DNA of 6,179 nucleotides from CAYJAD01 sp964372165 (GCA_964372165.1 CAYJPT010000135.1:1-6179), one strand, 5' to 3'. Shown: positions 1 through 6,100, counted from the first letter of the stretch. Notes: generated by a model from the letters alone, not told the origin. Made by a program: numbers and translations.

Positions 1-27
1 AGGGCGAATGAAGGCAGTGTGCCTTTC

Positions 28-55
28 TGATTTATTCTGCAAGCAGAATAAATCA
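28..55. repeat. 28-bp palindrome, copy 1
   Basis: Arms TGATTTATTCTGC and GCAGAATAAATCA are perfect 13-base reverse complements around a central AA. In RNA this would be a 13-bp stem with too small a loop, so the innermost pairs would open. Copies 2 (279-306) and 3 (6113-6140) share the same arms apart from one base. Confidence 0.95.
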
Positions 56-278
56 CAGACTGATGACAAACCACCTTTCAGGCGTTTGTGCCGCCTAAGG
101 CAGACAAGCTGCCTTGGCAGTAAGGCACGAAAATCAGTCACTTTACGGCGAAGCAAAGCTCCGCCTATCTTTGCTCTCTGTATCCGTAAGGTTCGCAAGC
201 TCACCTAACGGCTATGCTTCGCACCCTTCGGGCAGGTTTCCTGATTTATCGGGTCGTGCTGACTTTGTCAGCACTCTG

Positions 279-306
279 TGATTTATTCTGTTTGCAGAAT
301 AAATCA
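279..306. repeat. 28-bp palindrome, copy 2
   Basis: Same palindrome as copy 1, with one change (T instead of C at the last base of the left arm, giving TGATTTATTCTGT) and central TT on the plus strand. It is followed by GCATTTCC, which also follows copy 3 when that copy is read on the minus strand. It ends 12 bases before the stop codon of the SDR gene. Confidence 0.95.
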
Positions 307-318
307 GCATTTCCTTAG

Positions 319-1041
319 TTACATATTTTGTTTGGTGTCAGCCAGTTGAATGTGGCGTAAGCAAACACCTTGCGGCATATCATACGCAAATTTAATAGTT
401 GTAGCTACATCTTCAGCGGTAATACTTGTAGCACCAACGGAATGCATCCACTCCTTATACCCCTTAATAATATCGACATTGGTGGTATGCCCCAAAAGTT
501 CCGTAGCCACAGCACCAGGGCAAATAGTAATAACTCTTACATTATGTGCAGAAAGCTCTTCTCTGGCCACTTCGCTAAGCCCGACTACGCCGTACTTTGA
601 AGCACAATAAGCTGCATGGTTTCCAAAAGCTTTAACCCCGGCAATGGAAGATATGTTTATGATTGTACCGCATTGCTGAGCTTTCATGTCGGCCATAACA
701 ATTTGCATGCCGTTCATTACACCAAGCACGTTAGTATCAAGCATGGTTTTCCACTGCGCTGCGTCTTGGTCTTCCAAACTACCAAGCATCATAACGCCTG
801 CATTGTTGATGAGTAAATCAGTTTTACCATATTGAGCTTCAGCCTCACGAATTGCGCTCTCAAATTCTGCTTTATTGGTTACGTCCACCTTTTTGCAGAT
901 GGTGTTTGGCAAATTCATGGCCTCCACCAACTCAATTCTACGAGCAAGAAGCAAAAGAGGATGTCCTGCCGCGCTAAATTGTTCTGCCAACACTTTACCA
1001 AAACCAGAACTAGCACCAGTAATAACAACGAGTTTTTTCAT
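319..1041 (-). CDS. Short-chain dehydrogenase/reductase (SDR family oxidoreductase)
   Basis: Classical SDR enzyme, 240 residues, expected to be a cytosolic NAD(P)H-dependent reductase or dehydrogenase of a hydroxyl/carbonyl substrate. Visible motifs: cofactor loop TGASSGFG (8-15), ARR at 33-35 after beta-2 (basic residues that usually favour NADPH), DVT (53-55), NNAG (79-82), and the catalytic set Asn104, Ser132, Tyr145, Lys149 (YCASK), then CPGAVATE (174-181). It is full length for the family. I chose the ATG at 1041 because GGAG (1048-1051) sits 6 nt upstream of it; an in-frame TTG at 1053 overlaps that ribosome binding site and is unlikely to be the start. It lies 33 nt behind the alpha/beta hydrolase on the same strand, so the two probably form an operon. 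It resembles the YdfG-like group in overall style, but the substrate cannot be read from sequence. Confidence 0.95.
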   Translation of the reverse strand: MKKLVVITGASSGFGKVLAEQFSAAGHPLLLLARRIELVEAMNLPNTICKKVDVTNKAEFESAIREAEAQYGKTDLLINNAGVMMLGSLEDQDAAQWKTMLDTNVLGVMNGMQIVMADMKAQQCGTIINISSIAGVKAFGNHAAYCASKYGVVGLSEVAREELSAHNVRVITICPGAVATELLGHTTNVDIIKGYKEWMHSVGATSITAEDVATTIKFAYDMPQGVCLRHIQLADTKQNM

Positions 1042-1074
1042 TATTTTCTCCAATGTTTAAATTTAATATTTTTA

Positions 1075-2076
1075 CTAAAGGTTTTTATCAAAAAAATCTT
1101 TGAGCTTTTGAATAGAATCTTTCATAAATTTGGGATTATCATACAAGTCAGTATGGAGCGCATCCTTTATGATATAAAGTTCTTTGGGTTCAGCGGCTTT
1201 TGCGTACGCTTCTTCACTAAAATAAACAGAGCTTGCCTTGTCACCCATGATAAACAATAAAGGACGTGGGGCAATGGTTTCAATGTCGATAAGTGGATAA
1301 AAAGTCAGCAAACTTGCATTGCTCACAAAAGTATAATCTGTTGAGGCACGAGGATGTGCGCCACGGGCAGTTCTATAATACTCATAAAATTCATTAGGTC
1401 CCTTTGTGGGTATATTGCTAATATAATGTGGCTTACCGGCGGCAAAATCCTTTGTTCTTTGCTCTGCCATGGCACTTAGCAGCGCAGCACGCTTTTCCGG
1501 CGTCAATTTAGCATTACGTGCAAAGCCTTGCTTTCTGTTTCTTTCACCCATATCAACCAAGCTCACGGTGGCAATGGCCTTCATGCGTGGGTCGATTTTT
1601 GCTGCGCCTATGGCATAGCCACCAGCACCACAAATACCTAAGACGCCAATGCGATTTTTATCAACTAACTTATGGTTGCTCAAAAAATCCACGGCGGCAC
1701 TAAAATCTTCCACACGCACATCAGGCATTTCTGTATTGCGTGGTTGACCGCCACTTTCACCATAAAAAGCAGCGTCAAAAGCCAAGGTTACAAAGCCAAG
1801 CTCGGCAAGTTTTTGTGCATGTAAGCCTGCTGTTTGCTCTTTATTGCCACCAAAGGGATGCCCTACAATAATGGCAGGATACTTTTTAGATGTGTCAATG
1901 TTTTTAGGGACGTACAAATCGCCTACAATTTCAATGGATATTCTGTTCTGGAATTTTACTTTTTCCACTGTTGCCTTGGGGCTGTCACCGGGAGGAACCG
2001 GAGCGGCATAGGCAAAGGATGTAAAAGCCAATAAAAATGTTAAAATTGTTAGAAATGCATAATTTTTCCTATACAT
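1075..2076 (-). CDS. Exported alpha/beta hydrolase (dienelactone hydrolase/YcjY-like superfamily)
   Basis: A 333-residue alpha/beta-fold hydrolase with an N-terminal signal peptide: YRK, a hydrophobic stretch (about 6-22), then AYA before APVPPG, with likely cleavage after residue 24 and no lipobox Cys. Secretion to the periplasm is inferred. Fold landmarks: oxyanion region GHPFGG (72-77), AFDAAFYGESGG (99-110), nucleophile elbow GICGAGG (147-153), and a late GDK with Asp279 plus ALHTD with His308, giving a plausible triad Cys149-Asp279-His308. Cys rather than Ser at the elbow recalls dienelactone hydrolases and related COG1073-type proteins. Start: the ATG at 2076 follows GGAG (2085-2088) by 8 nt; in-frame upstream Met codons at 2091 and 2172 lack such a site, and the 2091 ATG overlaps it. 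First gene of a probable operon with the SDR, divergent from the HxlR regulator. The substrate (ester, lactone or similar) is unknown. Confidence 0.92.
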   Translation of the reverse strand: MYRKNYAFLTILTFLLAFTSFAYAAPVPPGDSPKATVEKVKFQNRISIEIVGDLYVPKNIDTSKKYPAIIVGHPFGGNKEQTAGLHAQKLAELGFVTLAFDAAFYGESGGQPRNTEMPDVRVEDFSAAVDFLSNHKLVDKNRIGVLGICGAGGYAIGAAKIDPRMKAIATVSLVDMGERNRKQGFARNAKLTPEKRAALLSAMAEQRTKDFAAGKPHYISNIPTKGPNEFYEYYRTARGAHPRASTDYTFVSNASLLTFYPLIDIETIAPRPLLFIMGDKASSVYFSEEAYAKAAEPKELYIIKDALHTDLYDNPKFMKDSIQKLKDFFDKNL

Positions 2077-2198
2077 AGCAAAATCTCCCATGTTGATTTT
2101 AAAAGACAAGTTGCCAAAAACCTTATATGTACAAGCGACTAATAAATAGTTAACGGCATTCACAACTTTCAAAGCAAAATTTCATTGCCTTTTTTTCT

Positions 2199-2255
2199 AT
2201 TATAGTACAAAATACTATTTAGAGATTTTTTACTTGTTCAAAAAAATCTTGTCAA
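2199..2255 (-). promoter_or_regulatory. Candidate promoter(s) for the hydrolase-SDR operon
   Basis: Reading leftward there are two possible promoters. One has a consensus -35 TTGACA (2255-2250), a 17-nt spacer and a weak -10 TAAAAA (2232-2227). The other has a perfect -10 TATAAT (2204-2199) but no recognisable -35 at normal spacing. Either would give a leader of roughly 115-145 nt before the hydrolase start. A -35/-10 pair for the divergent HxlR gene was not convincing. This is pattern reading only. Confidence 0.45.
2202..2218. promoter_or_regulatory. Inverted repeat ATAGTA-N5-TACTAT, candidate regulator operator
   Basis: A perfect 6-bp inverted repeat separated by CAAAA lies in the shared region between the hydrolase and HxlR genes. 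It overlaps the TATAAT -10 box of the leftward candidate promoter. HxlR-family dimers bind short inverted repeats next to divergently transcribed targets, so this is a reasonable operator candidate. AT-rich DNA makes chance palindromes of this size fairly common. Confidence 0.4.
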
Positions 2256-2295
2256 TACGGTACATTATTTTCTCTTAGGGAAAGGAAGGTGACTA

Positions 2296-2646
2296 ATGGA
2301 AAAAATAGTAGTGGCTTCAGAAATTGAAGTAACTTTGAAAATGATAGGCGGAAAATGTAAGCCACTGATTTTATATATGCTTGCCGAGGATGGCACCAAA
2401 CGCTTTAAAGACCTTATGCGCGAGGTCACAGGCATTTCACAAAAAACTTTGACCAATCAATTAAGAGAGTTAGAAGTTGATGGCCTCATTTTGCGCCAAA
2501 GTTTTAACGAAATCCCCCCTAGAGTGGAATATTCTATTACGGAGAAAGGCTTAACGCTTATGCCCATTCTTGAGCTTATGTGCGAATGGGGTGAGAAAAA
2601 TGCCGATGAGCGTTTTGTTTTAACAAATCCTGCATGTGTAGCGTAG
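2296..2646 (+). CDS. HxlR-family winged-helix transcriptional regulator
   Basis: A 116-residue MarR/HxlR-type DNA-binding protein of normal family length. The HxlR signature is clear: IGGKCKPLILYML (17-29), FKDLMREVTGISQKTLTNQL (37-56, the helix-turn-helix with recognition helix), RELEVDGLILR (57-67), and the wing with PPRVEYSITEKG (74-85), then LMCEWGEKN (94-102). The start at 2296 has an AAGGAAGGTG ribosome binding site just upstream. Two departures from many family members are visible: the N-terminal Cys-Pro found in redox-sensing members is absent (ASEIEV, 7-12), and the usual Trp of GGKWK is Cys21. Cys96 and Cys114 are the only other cysteines. It is divergent from the hydrolase/SDR pair and probably controls it and itself; HxlR proteins often sit beside oxidoreductases and respond to electrophiles or aldehydes. 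The inducer is unknown. Confidence 0.95.
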   Translation: MEKIVVASEIEVTLKMIGGKCKPLILYMLAEDGTKRFKDLMREVTGISQKTLTNQLRELEVDGLILRQSFNEIPPRVEYSITEKGLTLMPILELMCEWGEKNADERFVLTNPACVA

Positions 2647-2651
2647 GAAAA

Positions 2652-3062
2652 ATGAATGAGTATATGGCACTTAAATGCGCACACCTTATATCTTTTCATT
2701 CTGTCAAAAACAAAAAATGACTAAGATGCAGCTGATATTACACAAGATGTCTTTATCAAATTTCAAGAAAAATTTTCATCAATAAAAGAAGCATCTAAGG
2801 CAAAACAGTGGCTATACTCAGTTGCCAGAAATTCTGTGTATGATTTTTTATAGGAATAAGAAAATACAAGAGAAAGAGATTGATAGTATTGAAAATATTC
2901 CTTTTGTTAATAATATTGAGAATCTAAATAAAGACTCCTGCGCAGTTCATTGTGAGGAGTCTTTATTCAGACATGGGGCAATTGCCAGCCGAAGAGTTAA
3001 AAAACGTATTGAAAAAAAGTACGTTGGAATTTGGATACAGCCTGGAAACATTTATAAGTTGA
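2652..3062 (+). pseudogene. Decayed ECF-type (SigZ-like) RNA polymerase sigma factor gene
   Basis: The coding remnant is spread over three frames. An ATG at 2652, with AGGA (2645-2648) and only 5 nt after the HxlR stop, opens MNEYMALK...FHSVKNK and ends at a TGA (2718-2720). One frame over, 2725-2850 reads DAADITQDVFIKFQEKF...KQWLYSVARNSVYDF, a strong match in pattern to sigma region 2 of ECF factors. It then meets TAG (2851-2853), but dropping one T from the six-T run 2844-2849 continues it as FYRNKKIQEKEID. A further shift near 2960-2970 gives MGQLPAEELKNVL...FGYSLE (2973-3050), similar to the start of region 4, closing at TGA (3060-3062). A TAA at 2722-2724 lies inside the joined reading. 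The C-terminal DNA-binding helices are not recognisable. Intact relatives are about 160-190 residues, which would nearly fill the gap to TrmO. The region 2 assignment is firm; region 4 is tentative. Confidence 0.8.
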
Positions 3063-3184
3063 CAAATTTCTATGGTTTTTGCTTTTATTGGCTTTTATGA
3101 ATATATTAGTCACTATAGAATGACAGAAAACATATTTTTTCAAACATGGCCACAAAGGCTGCTAAATTATAGGTAGGTGTATTT
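3063..3184. other. AT-rich gap before the TrmO gene
   Basis: No convincing gene, hairpin or promoter is visible here. By length it could be the fully eroded 3' end of the sigma factor pseudogene, but none of the three plus-strand frames shows a recognisable sigma C-terminus. The last bases carry AGGTAGGTG, the ribosome binding site of the next gene. Confidence 0.5.
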
Positions 3185-3577
3185 ATGTTAAAATTTATCG
3201 GTGAAATTAAAACTCCTTATGAAACTGTGAACGATTGCCCTCGCAATATTAGCAAAGATGGCCCAATATGCACACTTGCTCTTTATGAAGAATATCAAAA
3301 CGGCCTTAAAGGCTTACAGGCCGGAGATAAAATTCTTATTCTGTATTGGTTAAATCTCTCTGAAGATGCGCCTATGGAGCAAAGTCCTCCAGATGATACA
3401 GTCAAAAGGGGGGTGTTTTCTTTGCGTTCTCCTCATCGCCCTAATCCCATAGGAGCTGCCGTTGTAGGCATTGAAAATATCAACGAGAACGTGATAGAAG
3501 TAAAAGGTCTTGATTGCGTAAGTGGCACAAAACTATTAGACATAAAGCCTGCAATTATGGATGAGCTGTCAAAATAA
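3185..3577 (+). CDS. TrmO/TsaA-type tRNA (adenine-N6)-methyltransferase, short form
   Basis: A 130-residue protein made of the TsaA/TrmO beta-barrel domain only. TrmO uses S-adenosylmethionine to add a methyl group to N6 of N6-threonylcarbamoyladenosine at position 37 of certain threonine tRNAs; acting in the cytosol is assumed. Evidence: IGEIKTPYE (5-13), CPRN (18-21), DKILILYWLN (48-57), the family hallmark RGVFSLRSPHRPNPIG (75-90), and VKGLDCVSGTKLLDIKP (106-122). E. coli TrmO is about 235 residues and has an extra C-terminal domain that is absent here; short forms like this are common in anaerobes and archaea, and their tRNA activity is less well established. Start ATG 3185 follows AGGTAGGTG. 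It is on the same strand as HxlR but separated by the sigma remnant, so probably has its own promoter, which I could not identify. Confidence 0.9.
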   Translation: MLKFIGEIKTPYETVNDCPRNISKDGPICTLALYEEYQNGLKGLQAGDKILILYWLNLSEDAPMEQSPPDDTVKRGVFSLRSPHRPNPIGAAVVGIENINENVIEVKGLDCVSGTKLLDIKPAIMDELSK

Positions 3578-3609
3578 CTTGTTCCTAAGAAAGTATAACA
3601 AAACCTTGT

Positions 3610-3980
3610 TTACACTTGTTCACTTGGTTCTTTCCACATGAGGTCATTGGCAAAATCGGCGTAAAGCCTTGCATGTTTTTCTGTATAAATACCGCCGGCG
3701 TGTAAAAAAGCTTCGTAATGTATATCCCAAGGTGTTTGTATTTTAGCCTATCATCCTTGGTTGTTTGCTTTACACGTATGTGTGCCTTTGTCGTACCAAT
3801 AAATAACCTCACCGCAATGGGGCAAGTGCTTTCAGTGGTTTTCTTTTCAACCCATGTGTGTACGCCACAAGACGCTCCGGATGCGTTAGGGCATAATATG
3901 TGTGCTGTAGCAAAAAGCACCATACCCACACCGCATTGTAAAAATACGCTAAAAAATGTTAATGACATATAACTAAACAT
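3610..3980 (-). pseudogene. Small exported protein of unknown function, frameshifted
   Basis: The 5' part (3980 down to about 3745) reads as a small protein with a hydrophobic N-terminus (SLTFFSVF...GMVLFATA) followed by a Cys-containing soluble region (SCGVHTWVEKKTTESTCPIAV...VKQTTKDDRLKYK). The same frame then turns unconvincing and runs on to 3585. In the -1 frame, from about 3742, a clearly protein-like end appears: QTPWDIHYEAFLHAGGIY followed by TEKHARLYADFANDLMWK and EPSEQV, stopping at TAA (3612-3610). Joined, the product would be about 120 residues, probably periplasmic. The frame change falls in the A-rich CTAAAATACAAACAC stretch; a TGA and TAG just upstream in the second frame confine it to a few codons. 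It may be a real loss-of-function indel, a sequencing error or, less likely, programmed slippage; no canonical slippery heptamer is seen. Start ATG 3980 has a weak GAAG upstream. I recognise no family. Confidence 0.6.
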
Positions 3981-4023
3981 AATTTCTTCAAATTATAAAA
4001 TAATAAATAAGTTTCATGTTTGC

Positions 4024-4045
4024 GTGCGCTACTTACTGTACGCAC
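4024..4045 (-). terminator. Weak hairpin downstream of the SulP gene
   Basis: On the minus strand GTGCGT and GCGCAC (one G-U pair) could pair around a 10-nt loop, about 45 nt past the SulP stop codon. No uninterrupted U-tract follows, only AT-rich sequence, so termination here is uncertain. Confidence 0.25.
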
Positions 4046-4089
4046 ATTTAAATTAGTCGAGTTGAAAAATTGTCTACCGTTTTATGCAA

Positions 4090-5832
4090 TTATGCCAACT
4101 CATTATTTTTTTCTACGTGGCTGCTAAATAATGCATGCACAAAAGCTAAAGCTTCTGTAATATCACTATGCACAATATTTTTACCATATGCAGTAAAGGA
4201 TTTGGTACGTTCAAATACTCCACGTATACTTTCATCAGGAACAATAATTATTAATTCAATGCCTTTATCCTTACAATGCTCTGCAAAGCGCCCAAGGCTA
4301 TGCGCTCCAGTACCATCAACCCAAAATACTCTTGAAAGATTTAAAACAATAACCTTAGTTTGAGCATCCTCGTGCATTAATTGCTCTTCAAGGCTTGCAA
4401 CTGCGCCAAAAAACAATGTACCTTCTACAAAAAACACTTCCAAGCTTGGATAATCCTTAACCCACTTAAATTCTTCCACGTGAATTTCATTTTTATTAAC
4501 ACGTATCAAACGTGGTTTTGCCTCTTTGTAGACTAGTAGCACAAGTGAAACAAGAACTCCTAAAAACACAGCCCTTTCTAAGTCAAACACTAATGCCGCA
4601 AGCACAGTAACAATAAATACAGCTTTATCAACCCTAGTTGCAACTAAGCATAGGCGTATAGCGTGTTTATCTATCATCCCCCAAGCAATAAATATTAATA
4701 TACCAGCAAGGGATGCCATAGGGATATTGTCTGCAAGTGGCGCAAAAAAGACAATGGAGGGTAAGGTAATTAGCCCAACAAAAACTGCTGCAAAGCGACT
4801 TTTTGCACCACAAGAATAACTTAAGGCACTGCGAGAAAACGAACCACAGCCAGGTATGCCAGAAGTAAAGCCAGATACAATATTGCCTAAACCTTGCCCA
4901 ATAAGTTCTTTATTGGCATCAAGGGAAATTCCTTTACTTTTTACTGCCAAGTCCTTGGCAACAGTTAATGATTCAACCGCGCCAAGCATAGCAATGGCTA
5001 ATGCAGGATTAATTATTTCTCTAAGCACATCAAAATCCCACAAATTAGGCATTGATAAAGGTGGAAGCCCACTAGGAATAGATGCTACAAATTCGACACC
5101 TTTACTTTGTAAATCAAGAACATAAGCAACAAAAGAAGTCACGGCAACAGCAGCTAAATAAGCCGGTATACGGCTAGATTTCTTCTTACAGTAAATAACA
5201 ACAATGATACTCAAAATGCCTAAAAACAAACTCCAAGGATTAAAATAATGAATATTGTTTATGGTAGCTACAATACTTTTAAAGAAATTAGCACCGCCAA
5301 CATCCAATTGAAAAAGGTTTTTGAGTTGACCTGAAACAATAAGTAAGGCCGCACCGGTGCTAAACCCCACCATGACAGAATGTGAAATAAAATTGGTCAA
5401 GCTACCAAGCTTTATAACACCCATAAACACCTGAATTAAACCTGCAAACAATGCTATGCAAAATATAATGGGCATAAGCTCATTAATGGGCAAATCAGCA
5501 AGTAGCACTCCGCCAATACTTGCCTGTGCTACAGTGGCAAATAATATAGTTGATATAGCATTGGTAGGACCGGCCACCAAAAAACGCGACGAACCCCAAA
5601 GAGCTGCCGCAATGACTGCAAAAGTCATAGCATATAAGCCATATTGAGCGGGAATACCAGCAATTACTGCATATGCCATTACCTGTGGCAATGCCACAGG
5701 AACAACAGCAAGGGCTGCCATGAAATCAGCCTTTAAACTTCCACCATTTAATTCCTTTAATTCGTAAGCGAAAGGAATTATACGGCTAAGTAATGGTTCA
5801 GCATGGTGTGGCTTTGAATTTTGCCCCGACAT
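4090..5832 (-). CDS. SulP-family inorganic anion transporter with C-terminal STAS domain
   Basis: A 580-residue inner-membrane transporter of the SLC26/SulP family, members of which carry sulfate, bicarbonate or organic acids, usually with H+ or Na+. The membrane domain (about 35-435) shows family motifs: VPVALPQVMAYAVIAGIP (44-61), YGLYA (64-68), GSSRFLVAGPTNAIS (80-94), GFSTGAAL (156-163), GAVESLTVAKDLA (284-296), the DANKELIGQGLGNIVSGF segment (305-322) and PGCGSFSRSALSYS (327-340). A STAS domain follows (about 462-570) with VFWVDGTGAHSL (502-513), the position equivalent to the regulated loop of SpoIIAA-like proteins. It is full length. I chose the ATG at 5832 because GGAG (5840-5843) lies 7 nt upstream; the frame stays open to 5922, but that extension (HFMSHSLFVSYYFF...) looks non-coding and overlaps the expected leader. 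It stands alone as a transcription unit. Which anion it carries cannot be told; sulfate and bicarbonate are both plausible. Confidence 0.96.
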   Translation of the reverse strand: MSGQNSKPHHAEPLLSRIIPFAYELKELNGGSLKADFMAALAVVPVALPQVMAYAVIAGIPAQYGLYAMTFAVIAAALWGSSRFLVAGPTNAISTILFATVAQASIGGVLLADLPINELMPIIFCIALFAGLIQVFMGVIKLGSLTNFISHSVMVGFSTGAALLIVSGQLKNLFQLDVGGANFFKSIVATINNIHYFNPWSLFLGILSIIVVIYCKKKSSRIPAYLAAVAVTSFVAYVLDLQSKGVEFVASIPSGLPPLSMPNLWDFDVLREIINPALAIAMLGAVESLTVAKDLAVKSKGISLDANKELIGQGLGNIVSGFTSGIPGCGSFSRSALSYSCGAKSRFAAVFVGLITLPSIVFFAPLADNIPMASLAGILIFIAWGMIDKHAIRLCLVATRVDKAVFIVTVLAALVFDLERAVFLGVLVSLVLLVYKEAKPRLIRVNKNEIHVEEFKWVKDYPSLEVFFVEGTLFFGAVASLEEQLMHEDAQTKVIVLNLSRVFWVDGTGAHSLGRFAEHCKDKGIELIIIVPDESIRGVFERTKSFTAYGKNIVHSDITEALAFVHALFSSHVEKNNELA

Positions 5833-5934
5833 AATAATACTCCAATCAATTTCTAATATGAAAAAATAATAAGATACAAATAAACTATGTGACATAAAAT
5901 GCCAACTTAAACTTAAATACAATTATATCTGATA

Positions 5935-5963
5935 ATTATGCTACATGATTTTTTGTATATCAA
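5935..5963 (-). promoter_or_regulatory. Candidate sigma-70-type promoter for the SulP gene
   Basis: On the minus strand -35 TTGATA (5963-5958) and -10 CATAAT (5940-5935) are separated by exactly 17 nt, each one base from consensus. Transcription would start near 5928 and give a leader of about 95 nt. A second TATAAT (5927-5922) lies just downstream but has no matching -35. Confidence 0.6.
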
Positions 5964-6100
5964 AAGTGTAGTTTTACTTTACAATAAACTGTTATCAAAA
6001 GAATACTTGTAAAAATTTTATTTTTTTAGCTTAGTAAGCATATAATATAAGGTTAAATCTTTATTATTTTTCTTGCAAATTGCCGCCAATACTGACAACC
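5964..6100. other. AT-rich gene-free DNA between the SulP promoter and the right repeat
   Basis: No gene can be supported in this stretch or in the whole gene-free span from 5833 to the window end. It is poly-A/T rich, with a TATAAT at 6041-6046 lacking a partner -35. The segment 6075-6100 (TTGCAAATTGCCGCCAATACTG) is less AT-rich and may belong to the repeat flank or to a gene lying outside the window. Confidence 0.5.

Larger units (their letters stand above)
1..318. repeat. Hairpin-rich composite repeat element, left copy (gene-free)
   Basis: This stretch has no supportable gene and consists almost entirely of short inverted repeats in series. In order: AAGGCA-gtg-TGCCTT (11-25), the 28-bp palindrome (28-55), AGGCG/CGCCT (80-96), CTAAGGCAG/CTGCCTTGG with one G-T pair (95-117), GGCGAAGC/GCTCCGCC with one mismatch (147-165), CCGTAAGGT/ACCTAACGG with one mismatch (184-211), the perfect GTGCTGAC-ttt-GTCAGCAC (256-274), and a second 28-bp palindrome (279-306). 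It is more GC-rich than the gene-free DNA elsewhere in the window. The left edge is probably cut by the window start, because the inverted copy at the other end continues past the matching base. A REP/BIME-like or MITE-like non-autonomous repeat is the best family-level description; a structured RNA is an alternative. It lies just downstream of the SDR gene, where it could stabilise or end that transcript, but no hairpin has the U-tract of an intrinsic terminator. Confidence 0.8.

Noticed and set aside
8..208. Open frame of 66 codons on the plus strand inside the left repeat
   Set aside because: It crosses several hairpins of the repeat, the product is a low-complexity basic sequence with no domain, and there is no ribosome binding site.
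256..274. Perfect hairpin GTGCTGAC-ttt-GTCAGCAC as an intrinsic terminator for the SDR gene
   Set aside because: On the minus strand it is followed by GACCCG rather than a U-tract, so it is listed only as part of the repeat element.
28..306. CRISPR-like repeat pair
   Set aside because: There are only two copies at the left, 223 bp apart, and one distant inverted copy; no regular spacers and no cas genes.
1042..1053. TTG start that would add four residues (MEKI) to the SDR protein
   Set aside because: The TTG overlaps the GGAG ribosome binding site that serves the ATG at 1041.
832..1260. Plus-strand open frame of 142 codons across the SDR/hydrolase junction
   Set aside because: It is the antisense shadow of two well-supported minus-strand genes; its Phe/Lys-rich product has no recognisable motif.
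2822..3100. Plus-strand open frame of 92 codons as a separate small gene
   Set aside because: Its first codons are an out-of-frame reading of sigma region 2, and FYRNKK onward is the continuation of the broken sigma factor, so it is a fragment rather than an independent gene.
3718..3972. Plus-strand open frame of 84 codons opposite the small exported protein
   Set aside because: No ribosome binding site or motif; the minus-strand reading has a signal-like N-terminus and a protein-like C-terminus in the neighbouring frame.
5833..5922. 30-residue N-terminal extension of the SulP protein
   Set aside because: It lacks a ribosome binding site, lies in the expected transcript leader, and the ATG at 5832 has GGAG at ideal spacing.
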